Part shown: positions 1 to 12,800 of the stretch, piece by piece | Layout of the letters: each line of letters begins with the position of its first letter | Numbering within the stretch: the first letter of the stretch is position 1 | Assembly: GCF_036898095.1 (NCBI RefSeq) | Contig: NC_090736.1 | Span: 11,558,186-11,622,185 of the forward strand | Length of the DNA stretch: 64,000 bases | Direction: 5' to 3' | DNA from: Palaemon carinicauda | Taxonomy: Eukaryota; Arthropoda; Malacostraca; Decapoda; Palaemonidae | Translations under genes and position numbers: made by a program | The notes under the pieces: generated by a model | The model's database searches: none | What the model was told of the DNA's origin: nothing | What the model saw: the letters and a program-made list of their open reading frames with translations, nothing else

Positions 1-24
1 TTCTCTCTCTCTCTCTCCATTGCT

Positions 25-79
<55 letters not shown>
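1..79. repeat. (TC)n microsatellite
   Basis: Two runs of TC dinucleotides separated by a short non-repetitive stretch around 18-30. It is the first of several long (TC)n/(GA)n tracts in the window. Confidence 0.95.
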
Positions 80-82
<3 letters not shown>

Positions 83-104
83 GTTCGAAAAGATCGTAGA
101 AATT

Positions 105-202
105 CTTTTAAACGTTTGAACTAATTAGCTCTACCCATGAGCAAATGGAGTCTGCTGGATGGACTAAAAATGTCTTTGAAACATCCAAAATCCTTGTAAC
201 AC

Positions 203-203
<1 letters not shown>
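105..203 (+). mobile_element. LINE 3' end fragment (same family as 3841-4180)
   Basis: This stretch closely matches 4090-4178, including the shared stretch GGATGGACTAAAA and the terminal CCAAAATCCTTGTAA. In the 4 kb copy the sequence directly follows a LINE ORF C-terminus, so this is a 3'UTR scrap of that LINE. It runs straight into the (TC)n tract at 204. Confidence 0.65.

Positions 204-267
<64 letters not shown>
204..267. repeat. (TC)n microsatellite
   Basis: Nearly pure TC run that begins immediately after the LINE 3' scrap. Confidence 0.95.
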
Positions 268-760
268 TTTTCTAATCCGTACGTCAACCGTTCTGCTTTC
301 TAAGCTCCATTATTGCCATAACACTTTGAGTTCCGTAATTACAGGGATTTCACTCGAGGTTCCAGCAGGCGGATGCTGTCCAATGATTCAGACATTCACG
401 TCGATGCTTATGTTGTTCTTAAACGTGGTTTGATAGACAAGTGTTTGAAGTGATGTTCGAACGTGTGAACGGGGTATTGTCGAACACGTTCGTCGAACGG
501 TTCGAAGAAAGTTTGTGTTCTCGCCTGCCTTTTGTGGACGGGGCTTCATTGTACACAAATCTTATGCATTTGTGGCTGACTCCACCTCCTCGAACTGTTT
601 TGACACGCAGGTTTGTCAACTGGGTTCGACGAACCGTTCGATCGTGTAATCCTAGCTTAACACGAAAGGTGGTTTATTCATCGGATGATCTCTCTTGTCG
701 TTGCAGAATATCTGTTGATTTGTTCTGTGAGAGGAAATGCTCTTGACTTCTCAGCGTCAA
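268..760. other. Unassigned stretch rich in GTTCGA/CGAAC words
   Basis: No convincing gene. Between about 440 and 650 the words TTCGAA, CGAACG and GTTCGA recur, with a short inverted pair (CGAACGTGT and ACACGTTCG). A 101-codon open frame spans 441-746 but shows no recognisable domain, signal peptide or splice context. It may be a fragment of an unidentified repeat. Confidence 0.3.
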
Positions 761-1323
761 TGACCTTAGACGTTAGGATGCCAGATAACCTCAAATCAAT
801 CAATCAATCATCGAATAAGTATCCATTCATCGTATGACGTCGCCTGGCGTCGCTGGATTTGTTTTTTCTCTCTCTGAGGAAACTTTTAATTCGGCGAAAT
901 TGTTTATCCATAATAACATTGATATCTTTATGTATAAGTGATAGAAGATATTATATCCTATGTATGTCTTTCTGTACCTTGGATTTTGGTAAAAATTCAA
1001 ATAGTTATAAAACTTGTCGAGCATTTTCATCTAGGTGATTATCCTTATGGCTTTCTGCAGAACGACCTCGAGTTTCTTGTTTTCATGATTTCGAAAAAAA
1101 TATGTTTCTTACTGAATTTATATTTAGCATTATTATGTTCGTTATTCCCATCGTCATTAAGATTATAATTAATTTTTTTTTTTTTTTTTTCTTTTCTTTT
1201 TTTTTTTTTTTTTTTATATATAAATGGAAATAGACCGCGTATTGAGACATCGAGAGGAAGCATAAATCACTTTTTTACTTTTGAGATGATAACGCATATT
1301 TTAATCACCGCTTTGTTGCGACG

Positions 1324-1404
<81 letters not shown>

Positions 1405-1739
1405 ACGTGGTGTTGCTAACGAATGCATAAACAAGAAAGAAATAGAGAGTAACGTAAAAAGGAAAGGAAGGTTGAGTTAATATAGCCGTATCTTTTTCTA
1501 TAATCAAATTGAATTCATATTTGACTTATCATTCTCTTTTGACATTTTATCTGGAATTAACAGGGAGTCGACTTGGTTTCCCGTCACGTAGAGATTTAGA
1601 AAGCAAATCTTGATTATATCAAAAATTATAATCTAGATAACCAATAATATTCTCAAAATTGGACCGTATAGTTAATGTTACATTACTCAAACCACTAAAT
1701 TTTGTTTTCCATGACACTTTTAATCTCCGTTCGGGGTTA
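761..1739. other. Non-coding stretch with poly-T and (GA)n tracts
   Basis: AT-rich sequence without a supported gene. It holds a T-rich tract at about 1170-1215 and a (GA)n microsatellite at about 1326-1401. Nothing else was recognised. Confidence 0.7.
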
Positions 1740-1937
1740 AAGGTGTCTGGTTTCAGTTCCACTTTCATCAGAATAGATGCTCACCAGAACGTCAGCCAGG
1801 CAAGCCTAACCCACCACTGTGGTGCCAAACCACATCAGTTGCCTCCCCAGTAAACAGCGCAAATTTACGGTCCCGGGCTGGGATCGATCTGCTGCCATGC
1901 GAATGCTAGGCAAATGCGTTACCACTATACAACAATG
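1740..1937 (-). mobile_element. tRNA-derived SINE
   Basis: Read on the minus strand from about 1937, the sequence starts with a tRNA-like head. A box-A-like GTATAGTGGTAACGC lies at the 5' end and a box-B-like AGATCGATCCC about 45 bases downstream (around 1880-1891). These are the two RNA polymerase III internal promoter elements. A non-tRNA body follows down to about 1740. The head resembles a diverged tRNA gene but has no acceptor-stem pairing that I can confirm, so a SINE is more likely than a functional tRNA. Target duplications were not identified. Confidence 0.6.
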
Positions 1938-2226
1938 TTAAAAATTTACATCTAAAAAAAACGGTAAATGCCTGGCAATATATATTCCAGGATTTTTACA
2001 GTCTTAAAACGGATTCATTGACGTAAAGGAGTGATATTACGGTCACCAACCTGTAAACGATGGTAACAAACTATGGTAAAATTACGGTCGCCTGTGTTTT
2101 ACTGAAATACGGCTGAGAACAGTATATTTTTATAGAGAATTTCCGATTAAAATTACGATTTTTTTTTCAAGTGTAACCATTTTCGTCTTCCTTCTTTCTT
2201 CCCATCCTCCCATTCATTCTTCCTAC

Positions 2227-2230
<4 letters not shown>

Positions 2231-2297
<67 letters not shown>
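2231..2297. repeat. (AT)n microsatellite
   Basis: Uninterrupted AT dinucleotide run. Confidence 0.95.
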
Positions 2298-2308
<11 letters not shown>

Positions 2309-2361
2309 GTTTTAAGGCTTTTGGTTAGGTATGGGATCACCGCTGCTATAAGTCACTCTTT

Positions 2362-2698
2362 TTATAGCTATGGTAAGCAGCTATTGTCGGAGAAGGACAC
2401 CCAAATCAAACCAGTGTTCTCTAGTCTTGGGTAGTGCCATAGCCTCTGTACCATGGCCTTCCACTGTCTTGGGTTAGAGTTCTCTTGCTTGAGGGTACAC
2501 TCGGGCACACTATTCTATCTAATTTCTCTCCTCCTGTTAAGTTTTCATAGTTTATTTAGGAAATATTTATTTTAATGTTATTGTTCTTAAAATTTTCTAT
2601 TTTTCCTTGTTTCCTTTCCTCACTGAGCTATTTTCCCTGTAGGCTCCCCTGGGCTTATAGCATCCTGCTTTTCCAACTAGGGTTGTAGCTTAGCAAAC

Positions 2699-2747
<49 letters not shown>
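2362..2747 (+). mobile_element. Abundant (TAA)n-tailed interspersed repeat, 5'-truncated copy
   Basis: Member of the most frequent repeat family in the window. Diagnostic words are GGTAAGCAGCT, CTTGGGTTAGAGTTCTC, CCAACTAGGGTTGTAGCTTAG and a terminal (TAA)n run (about 2699-2747). The copy at 43645-44340 shows the longer form. The last 200 bases of the family are shared with a LINE 3' end at 41930-42455, so it probably moves by LINE-type target-primed reverse transcription. Confidence 0.8.
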
Positions 2748-2748
<1 letters not shown>

Positions 2749-2853
2749 CGCCTCTCATATTGCCCGAATATTGCATGAACGAACATGAGGTCAAAAGTAA
2801 ATCTACGGCTTTTGTAGAGTTCCCGATTTTTTAGATTTCCGGACCTTGTTTTC

Positions 2854-2888
<35 letters not shown>

Positions 2889-3160
2889 TATTCCATTGTT
2901 CTATGTTAATCTTTGTTACGTATCTACCTGACTTAAATGTTAGATATTTTTTCTCTTATATTGTTTCCAAATTTTAGCTCCTCGACGTTATGGAAATATA
3001 ACAAAGTCTATATAACTTTTCGTTTCAGGTTGCATATTTTTTTTTGTGGGGGAAACCTTGATGATGATAGCTTATCTTGTATATATCACTTTTACCTTGA
3101 ATTATACAAATTTTATCCAGAACCTCTGACTAATGAGATACATTTTCAGTAACCTCTGTA
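2748..3160. other. Non-coding stretch with poly-A
   Basis: AT-rich with a 30-base poly-A run at about 2856-2885. No gene or known repeat was recognised. Confidence 0.6.
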
Positions 3161-3165
3161 ACACG

Positions 3166-3276
3166 AATTAATTATTATTATTATTACTAGCCAAGTTACA
3201 ACCCTAGTTGGAAAAGCAAGATGCTATAAGCCCAAGGGCTTCAACAGGGAAAAATAGCCCAGTGAGGAAAGGAAAT
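3166..3276 (-). mobile_element. (TAA)n-tailed repeat, 3' tail only, reverse orientation
   Basis: Starts with TTA triplets, then the reverse complement of the family tail (CAACCCTAGTTGGAAAAGCA and AATAGCCCAGTGAGGAAAGG). Only the last 110 bases are present, as expected for 5' truncation during target-primed insertion. Confidence 0.8.
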
Positions 3277-3459
3277 AATCATATATCAGATTGTAACATG
3301 AAAGAATTATGGATTGATGTTATACCGAGATTCATATGAAAACACTACGATAATCTTAGCCTTCCTACAGGACCAAATCCTTTATATATAATCCCCAGGA
3401 AAACTGATCCAAGATCCTCCTCCCTTACAGGTCACGCCCAAGAATTTCGGGAGGTGGTG

Positions 3460-3735
3460 ATGGAGAGATCCCATTCACGGCTCCGGCGGACCCGGAAGGA
3501 AGGCGAGGGCGTCCTCTCTGGCTTTCCCGAGGGTTCCCCTGCATGGCTCCTGACGATCCTACTGCTAACATGGCCGTCCTTCGGAGGAACGACTCTCCCC
3601 AGCAGCAGTGGATTGACGGTCATTTACGAAACGGAAGTAGCTGGCGACCGCATGCAGTCTGTCTTTCTGTCTTGCCCGCCGGAAAATGAGCTTCAGCCGT
3701 GCAAGTGCCAGTTAAGGGGACCAGAGCTACATGTT

Positions 3736-3737
<2 letters not shown>
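3460..3737 (+). CDS. LRR gene, coding exon 1: signal peptide and LRRNT
   Basis: Begins at an ATG preceded by GGTG. About 25 Arg/Glu-rich residues come first, then the hydrophobic run AWLLTILLLTW, then the cap motif CPPENELQPCKC. The donor is AA|GTAAGT at 3738, leaving phase 2. The exon probably starts upstream at 3431 after an acceptor, so the first 29 bases would be 5'UTR or additional coding sequence. A 67-base (TC)n tract begins five bases after the donor GT begins. Confidence 0.75.
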
Positions 3738-3814
<77 letters not shown>

Positions 3815-6800
3815 ACACACTCGACGACTAAGTGGACAGTTAAAGGAGGCATTCATAATTCTTAAAGGAATATCATGCAGACTACAACAACCTCTTGACT
3901 CTTAGCCCGAATCAGTCCGGAGGTAACGGATACAGACTTAAATTGAAAAGACACAGCACCGCTCAATGTGGTCATTTCTTTACATACAAAATAGCAAATA
4001 CATGGAACAGACTTCCAGCAGATGTAGTGAACATTAACACGGTAAACGAATTCAAGAGTAAGTTAGACAAAATGATAAGGGATCTCTAAACGTTTAAATT
4101 AATTCGTTCTACCCAAGAGCATTATGGAGCCTCCGCGGATGGACTAAAAAGTCTTTGAGACATCCAAAATCCTTGTAATTCTCTGTGAACGAACACCAAT
4201 GGGACAGAGAAAGGGTATAGATTTGTCACGAAGGAAAATAGACAAACCATTTAAACTGCTCATTAAAGGAAAACGGAAGCAGAAAGACAATTCTTTTTCC
4301 AGAAAGAGAGCAAATGTTAATCTTCCTCCGTCCATGTTGATCACCACGAGCTTCGACATAATCCTAAATTTGTGTGGATAAAGGCAGTGTTTAAGAGTTT
4401 ACATTTTTTATTCATTTGTTTGTATTCAACAGCCACAGTTATATTCCTTACATTAGACTGGATTAATAATCCTTTAATATTTTCTCAACTTGACTTCCAT
4501 TGACCTTCCATGTCTCTTCTCAGTCTATGCACTCTCTTTTGACCTACTTTGTTTCCTCTATATTGTAAAATGCCTCTTTTCTCTCCCTGCCATATTTGTG
4601 TTTACATATATGATAAGCATGTGATATGAATTATGTATATAATCATAATCATCATTTATACAAAAAAAAAAAAAAAAAAAAAAAAATTTGCCCCTATTTG
4701 TCATCTTTTCCCAAACGGCTGCATATGTTCTGCATCAAATTTGTGAGACATTTCATGAGAAATTTGGTGCAGTGCATTACAGTTCCCAGTATCTAATTAC
4801 ATAATTTGGGCATGCTCTTAGCACTCCCCAAGAGATATTAGTTCCCCAAACTTTCAACTGGGCTCCACAAGGCACTAGAAGAGTTGGAAAACCCAGGCCT
4901 ACACGACTCAGGACTATGAAACGTAAAGTAGATGATGAATGGAGAAATATTGATTTAAAAGCTCAAAATAGAGACGACTGGTGAAATCTAACCCAGGCCC
5001 TTTGTGTCAATAGGCTTAGGAGGAGATGATGACGATGATGATGAAGTCTCAATTAGGATTCCTTGAAGAGACGACCATTGCAGTAGACTTCATAACTTTG
5101 CAAAAGATTAAGCTTAAAATCATTAGAAGGGGAGCTCCCCAAAACGCTACGTGTCAGTCTTTTTTTTTATACGAGTTATGTATCGATCTGATGCTAATTT
5201 TAAAACTATTAATTTCATTGGTTACTATGAAAAAAATGCATTTTTCTTTTATAAAGACGACCCTTCCTTTAATTTTGGGACGATAACGTGTTTAAAAAGA
5301 GATATGTGACTATAATACATTGGTCTTCACCTATTATTATAAAAGAATAAGATAAATTACAAGATTAGATATATTCAAAAGTAATTTCACAAGAAATACG
5401 GCAGATTAACTCTTGCTTAATCGTTAGATATGGTGATCATAATAAGTTGCTATGTGTAGCTCAGTACACTAGATACCAGACCCCTATTATGGGAAAAATA
5501 TTAATCTGTAACTTTAAGTATTTTCACAAGAAATCCAATAGACTTGATAAGCCATATATCTTCAAAGAATAATACATTACAGACTAAGTAAAGTAGAGAT
5601 ACATAGAGTATATAGTGTGTGTTGGCATTGGCTCATTGATGAGTGCTGAACCACAAAGTTTATGATTCCATCACTGCCTGCGTTCCATTGATCAATCCAA
5701 CCCTGATTAAATTTGGTACCAGCAACAAGCTGAGGTTAAGAAAAAAATGGCACGGAACTAGCAGTTTATATAAAGATTTGCTGAGAACTTCAAGGTTCTA
5801 TCCTTCTCCAACGCCCTTTAAAGGTTATATCCTTCTCTAACGCTCCTTAAAGGTTCTATCCTCCAACGCCCCTTAAAGGTTCTATCATTCTCTAACGCTC
5901 CTTAAAAGGTTCTATCTTTCTCCAACGCCCCTTGATAGGTTTTATCGTTCTCCAACGCCCCTTAAAGGTTCTATCCTCCAATGCCCCTTAAAGGTTGTAC
6001 CCTTCTCCAACGCCCCTTAAAGGTTCTATCCTTCTCCAACGCCCTTTAAAGGTTATATCCTTCTCTAACGTTCCTTAAAGGTTCTATCCTCCAACGCCCC
6101 TTAAAGGTTCTATCATTCTCTAACGCTCCTTAAAAGGTTCTATCTTTCTCCAACGCCCCGTGATAGGTTTTATCGTTCTCCAACGCCCCTTAAAGGTTCT
6201 ATCCTTCTCCAACGCCCCTCTTTTAGATACAAAATTACTGCGATTGCAAATGATAGCTTATGCAAATGCTTTAACTCCAAGATCTATTATTCTATGTAGA
6301 CAAACTGAACTATATTATGTGCAAAGTGAATACTATGGGATCTGCTACAACTAGCCGAATCTGTTCCAGATGTGAGAACAGCGTCTTGGACAAAGTGATG
6401 AGGGCCTTAGAGACCCTCATGAGGCGGGCCTTAGTCATCGAAGAACTCCATCTCGTCGGAAACCGTATCCACGTCCTTCCGGCTCGAGTCTTTGGATCTT
6501 TGCAGGTGGGAAAAGAGAAACTTTGTTGCAGATTCAAATCTTGGAATTTTCAGACTAATGAAAAATAAAGGAAATGCCATTCTTATTTTCATATGTAAAT
6601 ATATTCATCTTGTGTTGTCAGAAATGTTTAGCTTTTTGCGTTCGTGGTGATAGGTTTTCATTAACAAAAAAATGATGGTAAAATAATTATCTGCAATCAT
6701 TTATTGCTAGTATACACACTTGCTTACTTCTATGTATTGTTTTTTAATTTCATCGCTCGCCTTATTTGCATTATCTATGCTTTTTTCCTTACAAGGTAAA

Positions 6801-9800
6801 GCTTTTTTTTATGAAGTCTAATGTTATTATTTTTTTAATTTATTAAAGGCAAATTTAGCTTTTTAATTATCAAATATATGTTTAGGTAAATTATATCCTT
6901 TTTTTCGTTCCAGGTGAACAAGTTATTTCTGATTAATAATGAATTGGTGGGCATCAATCGTAATGCGTTTGCTGGACTTGAATCGTCTCTCCAGCACATC
7001 TACATCACAGACCCTGAGCTCTTCAATTTGCCATTTGATGCCCTTGATAATTTGGTTAATCTCAGAACGTGTGTGCTTGAGAACACTGACATCACTGAAA
7101 TACCGCGGCTCTATTCTTTGTCGAAGCTAGAATTTCTGAAAATTGATGGGTCGCGCGTGACGACAATCCCTACTGCAGCTTTCAGGTTTATGCCTAACAT
7201 GAAGAAAGTACACATAGCCAACAGTCGGTTGAAGGAAATTCATGGCAATGCCCTTGAAGGTCTAGTTTACCTAAAGGAAGTGAATTTCTCCAACAATGTC
7301 ATTGACTGGATTCACCCTAGAGCATTTAGAACTCTGAGCACACTTGAGCAACTGACACTATCTGGAAATAACCTAGCAGATGTGACCATGGCAGTTCTAG
7401 CTGCTAGAGACCTCAGAGCACTTAGAATTGTCGACCTCAGTTATAACAAAATTACAGAACTTGCTAAAGGTACTTTTGTTGATATGCCAACAGTACAAGT
7501 GATTAACCTTAGTTATAACCATATTTCAAGAATAGAGCATGGAGCATTCTTCAGACTCTCTGCTCTGAACAAACTGGATCTTAAAGGCAATAGGCTTAAT
7601 GAATTTCATGCCGATATCTTCACAGAATCCCCAACTGTGGAGCATCTAAATATAGCGCATAACAATCTGACTTTCTTGGCAGAAATGATCTACATTGCCC
7701 GTGCACTTCCTAACTTACGAAGTCTTGATGTCAGTAGAAATCGGTTGACATCAAAGAGTTTTGAGAATTTTGGCGGTCACAGAAAACTAGAAGCTTTGAA
7801 ACTGAATCATAACAATGTAGGCAAGTTAAGTAAAGGAATGTTTAAAGATCTACCTAGTCTAAGGGAATTATACATGAGTCACAACTCTATCAAAAGTTCT
7901 TATGAAGGTCAAGTCTGGAATCTTCCAAAATTAAGAGTTCTTGACATGGCTCACAATGATTTAGAAATAGTTGATGTCCTTCTTCTCGAAGGAGTCCCAC
8001 AGCTTAGTAACCTGGACTTGAGTTTCAACATGATTGCCAACATTGGTGAAAATGCTTTTACAGAGCTTTCCTACCTTGAGAATCTTAACATGTCGTTTAA
8101 TAGTATAACAAAAATACCTAAAAATGCTTTCTCTGAACTTGGAGAGCTCTTTGAATTAGAACTAAGCTTCAATGAACTTATGTCATTAGAAAATGGAATG
8201 TTCAGAGGTTTAACCTCTTTACAATATTTACACATAACACACAACCAAATAATTACTATTGAGGAGGACGTGTTTTTAGACACCCCAAACCTTAAATTTT
8301 TGGAACTCTCTTCAAATTTTGTACAAAATATTCCCAAAGAAGCTTTGACAAAACTAACTTCGTTAATTATTCTTAAACTTGGACAGAATGTCATAAATAA
8401 AATTACAGATGGATATCTATCTGGATTAAGGATTGTTGAACATTTGGACCTTTCTCAAAATCACATTCAAACGTTGAGCGAAACTGCCTTCCGAGACATG
8501 AGTGTTCTTAGGGATTTGGATTTGAGTACAAACTTTATCCAGTCACTCCATCCTGACATGTTTTCCAACACAAAACTGCTTGAAAAGTTAAACATTAGTC
8601 ACAATTATATATCAGATCTGGGTGAGAAGACTTTCACACATTCTAAACGTCTGAGAATTCTGGATATTACAAATAATTCTCTTACTGAACTTGGTGAAGA
8701 AGTACGTGGCCTTTTAGCCCTTCAGGGGCTATTTATGAGTCACAACTATATAAGCAGTTTAAAAAACACCACATTTCAGGATCTCCCAAGCTTAAGTGTC
8801 TTGAAATTTGATAATAATGGCTTACAAACCTTTGAACCTGGAACATTTTCTGATATGTCATCCCTTGTAACTCTTGACTTAAGAAACAACAATTTGGTTG
8901 AACTGAATCCTGACTCCATCACGTCATTGCATGCACTAAAAGAACTTCAAATTAACAAAAACCAGATATCCGTTGTGAAAGACTTTGCCTTTTCCGATCT
9001 GACTTCGCTTCGAAGTTTGGAATTGCAAGACAACGTGATCACTGATATTGGAGATCACGCCTTCCTGAACATGCCCTCGCTAAACTTCTTGAACCTGAGT
9101 CGCAATGGTCTGCAGGAGGTTCCAGCAGATGCTTTAGCCCGACTGCCATCTTTAGATGTCTTAGATCTGAGTGGAAATTATCTGCTGCAGATAAGAGATT
9201 CCAATTTTGAGTGGCTTGAATGGTTGACCGTCTTAATGGTAAGAACGTGATCTTAAATTGTTTATCAGTATTTCAGTAGTGTTTCCAGCATTTCTGACAC
9301 TCATACATATGCTCCAAAACTTTTGAACACTGATGTAGGATATTAATATTATTTGATAAGACCTTCTTTAACCTTTATGATTCCGTTTGTATATTGTGAA
9401 ACCTTGATAATAATCCATTCACTTTTCCCCCCAAAAGTTACACGACAATGATATTTGCCGACTATCAGATGGAGCCTTTGCCAAGCAGAAGGCCTTAAGA
9501 GTCCTCACCCTCAACAACAACCAACTAAGACGCCTCCATCTGAAGGCGCTAGGGAACACCATCACTGGCCTCTCACTCCTTGACATGAGTGGTAAGACTT
9601 AGCCTTAGCCTTTTGGTTTTCAGTCCTCTTTATGACCCATTACATCTAGTAGTATTATTTAAGGTTTTTTAGAACTTTCAATATTACTTGTTTCACAAGT
9701 CAACCCTTCCTTCTATTTCATTTGAACTTAAGAGAGTATGTGTGCATGGACTCTCATGATGCACTTTTAAAAGTTATAAGCACCAGTGTTAATTCACTTG

Positions 9801-12800
9801 ATAATTATGGAATTTTTATGGTATGGAAAAGCTTTTGTTTGATATATAGATAAGATGATTTAGATCAAAGTAAAGATCACAATCTTCTAGCTATATAAGC
9901 CCATGAAAATGAGTTGTATTAATTCAGATTAAGGCCATGGAATTGTTTAGAAAGTTTTCATGGGAAAAATGCCCAAATGACGTGGTCGTCATTTACAATC
10001 ACTATTAAATGGCTGTTATTTTTTAGTTGTGTATAAAATTATATGGTGGTTGAAGGGGATATTATATAAACAATTTTTAACCCCACTGCCTCAACAATCT
10101 TTGTAGCTCTTTGTGGTATCCACACGCTCTTTATCCATTTCGAGATTTAGACTTTCAATGAAATGCGTATGAGAAAATGAAGTTAGGAGATTGTTGTAAG
10201 TGTTAAAAGTACATGGTTCTGGGGATTGGGACTTAGTATAGTCAATGTACATGTCAACCTCGTTTTTAATCCTCGTTTCTCACAGGAAATCCATTCCGAT
10301 GTGACTGCGAGTTAGTTTGGCTCAAAGAATACCTAAATGAGGACCCTGATGACTACAGGGTTCCAAGAACTGCTATACTGGGGGATTCTTTAAGAGGCAT
10401 TCCCGTTTGTGCTTCACCTGAGGAGTATGAAGGGTTGCCTATCACAGAGGTTTGTGTGTCAACTGAAGCCATTTTTTTAGTTTAAAATTACACATGGGAC
10501 GTGATGATTTGAGTTTTGAAGTCTAAAGCATTTGCTAAATATTCGTCCCAATGGGGTTGACTATGAATTCATTTTATGTCACGTAACTTGCAAAACTATT
10601 TAAAGATTTTTTTTTTTTAACTCTGGAAAAGCATAGTCACTTTGGTCAGGCAAGTGTGTAATCTGTCAATAAAATTTTCTGTGAGCCAGTAATTATGAAG
10701 ATGGTTCTGGAGGCTGGTTGTCTGATAGTTATTCATGAGCTTACCTGTTGTATAGTCAGAGATTAAAGTGTATGATCACAGGCTTTAACAATTATTGCAG
10801 GTACCAGCGGAAGCCTTTATTTGCAGCAGTCGACTGATTAATGATGATAAGGAGACCTGCGTCCCAAGGTTCTTGGATCCTTTACTTTTTACTGCTGGAC
10901 ACCAAGGTACAGTATGGAGCGAAGATTATTTTTTTTTTTCAACTTGATATATGGAGAAAAATTGCAAGTTGAATATGAACATCACTATAGAGATTCATTA
11001 AGATGATATCTGTCTCTTCATCCATGCAAGTTAGTGAATATCTAATATTCAATCATTGTGTTGAAGTAATTACATTGGATCTCTCTTCTGAGGTTTGTAC
11101 ATTCAAAGGCAAATATGGTTGTTAATTGTTAATTTTCTTTATAACGATAACTTCAGCATTAAACTTAAAGCTTGGAAACAGTTATCAAGAGGAAATTATA
11201 ACCACTCATAAGTTCGGGAAAATAGAATTCAAAGGTGTATATTAAATATACAAGATATGACAAAGCAAGATGCATTTTTTAAAGAGATCCAAAGGTTATG
11301 AACAGTTCTTATTTGAGATTGATGTCCATTGTAATGTGAATGCTGTTTTACAGCAGGGGGAGCCTTGGATACCGGAGCCGTGAATACCCTTCTGCATATC
11401 ACCAATCTATCTGAAACGATTCCTCAAGGTGCCACAGGACCATCTTACCTCGACGTTGATAACCCAATTCACGTCCATGATATGCATGAGATTGACCGCC
11501 TACAGAAACCTACTAAACTTACCACCACTGGAGAACTACCTGCTACTGCTGGTGCAGAGCAAAATGTTGAAGCAGTAAAATTGCCAACAAATGATCAAGT
11601 ACGTTTTCTCCTGTAACATTTTCCTATTTGGAGGGTTCTTTTATGTAAAGTAAGTCTTTATTGAATCGATATTGTTCGTTTTCCACAGAAGAAGGCAACG
11701 TTTTACCATATAGAGATGCCATTCTGGATTTTATCTTACCCAAAATGTTCCTGTTTTCATATTACATATTTTAACTTATTATTATTAAAGGAGGGTATTA
11801 CATATTTTAACTAATTACAATGGTCCATATTATTGAAACTAATTACTCAGTTTGTAAGTTCAGCTTAACGTATCAAACATATCTGTCCTCTAAAAATTTA
11901 CTTAGTTTTGCCAAAAAATGCAAAATAAAAAGAAAATAATTTTCTTTTAACAGGATCCAGAGCAGCTCTTATCATCCTCAAGCATCCATACAGTGACTGG
12001 CGATACACCAACTATATACGCTGGATCAAGTGGGACAAGCCATGTCGAGGATGTCAAGATACAGGAATCCAGTGTTGGGGGCCTCTTCAGTGGAATCAAA
12101 CTGCCCACTATTCCCAACATTCTGGAATCCTTAAGCAATCTAAATATTCCTCAGATAGGTCTTAATGTAAACTGGGCTAATTTGCCAATAGGTCGGCAAG
12201 AATCTGGTTTTAACGCTGATTATGACTCCGTGTCAGGCCCTGCACCCCCACTGGAAATTGATTCACTGCCTATCAATAAACCCATGAAAGGACCTGATGG
12301 AAACAAACCCATATGGATTGATGGACCAGTTAGTCCTCATCCTTTATTCACTGCTCCGCCACCACCACCTGCAACACAGGACTTACCGCCACCATCATTG
12401 AATAGGGGACCTTCTGGTACACCAAGTTCTAATAACATTGTTGGTCTTGTTCCCCCTGCTGTGGAAAATACCAATATTCCTTCAACAGAAAACTTCTCGG
12501 GCGGAGATGAAGAAGATTTTAACTTGGGTATCCCTGGAACCATATTTCATGTAGGGAGACCCACAAATGTCTGGAGAACACGGCCAAAACCAGAACAAGG
12601 GTTCTCTTGGCCAGGACAGCAGCCAACTCTAAATCAAAGAAGGAAACCAAGCCAATCAACAAAAACAATTTTGCCACCAGTTACACATACTGGACCAGGA
12701 CCAAATTCTGGTACTCCCTTTTTGCCTGGGCTTTCTTCTCAACAAAACCATCTTCAACCTGCACAGCCAATTGTAACAAGTCATGGTAACTCACAGACTT

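Noticed and set aside
441..746. 101-codon open frame near the start of the window
   Set aside because: No domain, no splice partners, and embedded in repetitive GTTCGA words; kept only as an unassigned stretch.
1803..1935. Functional tRNA gene
   Set aside because: Box A and box B-like words are present, but the body continues as a SINE and no acceptor stem could be drawn.
5026..5286. 86-codon plus-strand open frame in intron 1
   Set aside because: Begins in a LINE-derived ATGATG run and then becomes AT-rich; no splice-site or domain support.
8071..8394. 107-codon minus-strand open frame inside the LRR array
   Set aside because: Shadow of the strongly coding plus strand LRR exon; no signal or domain.
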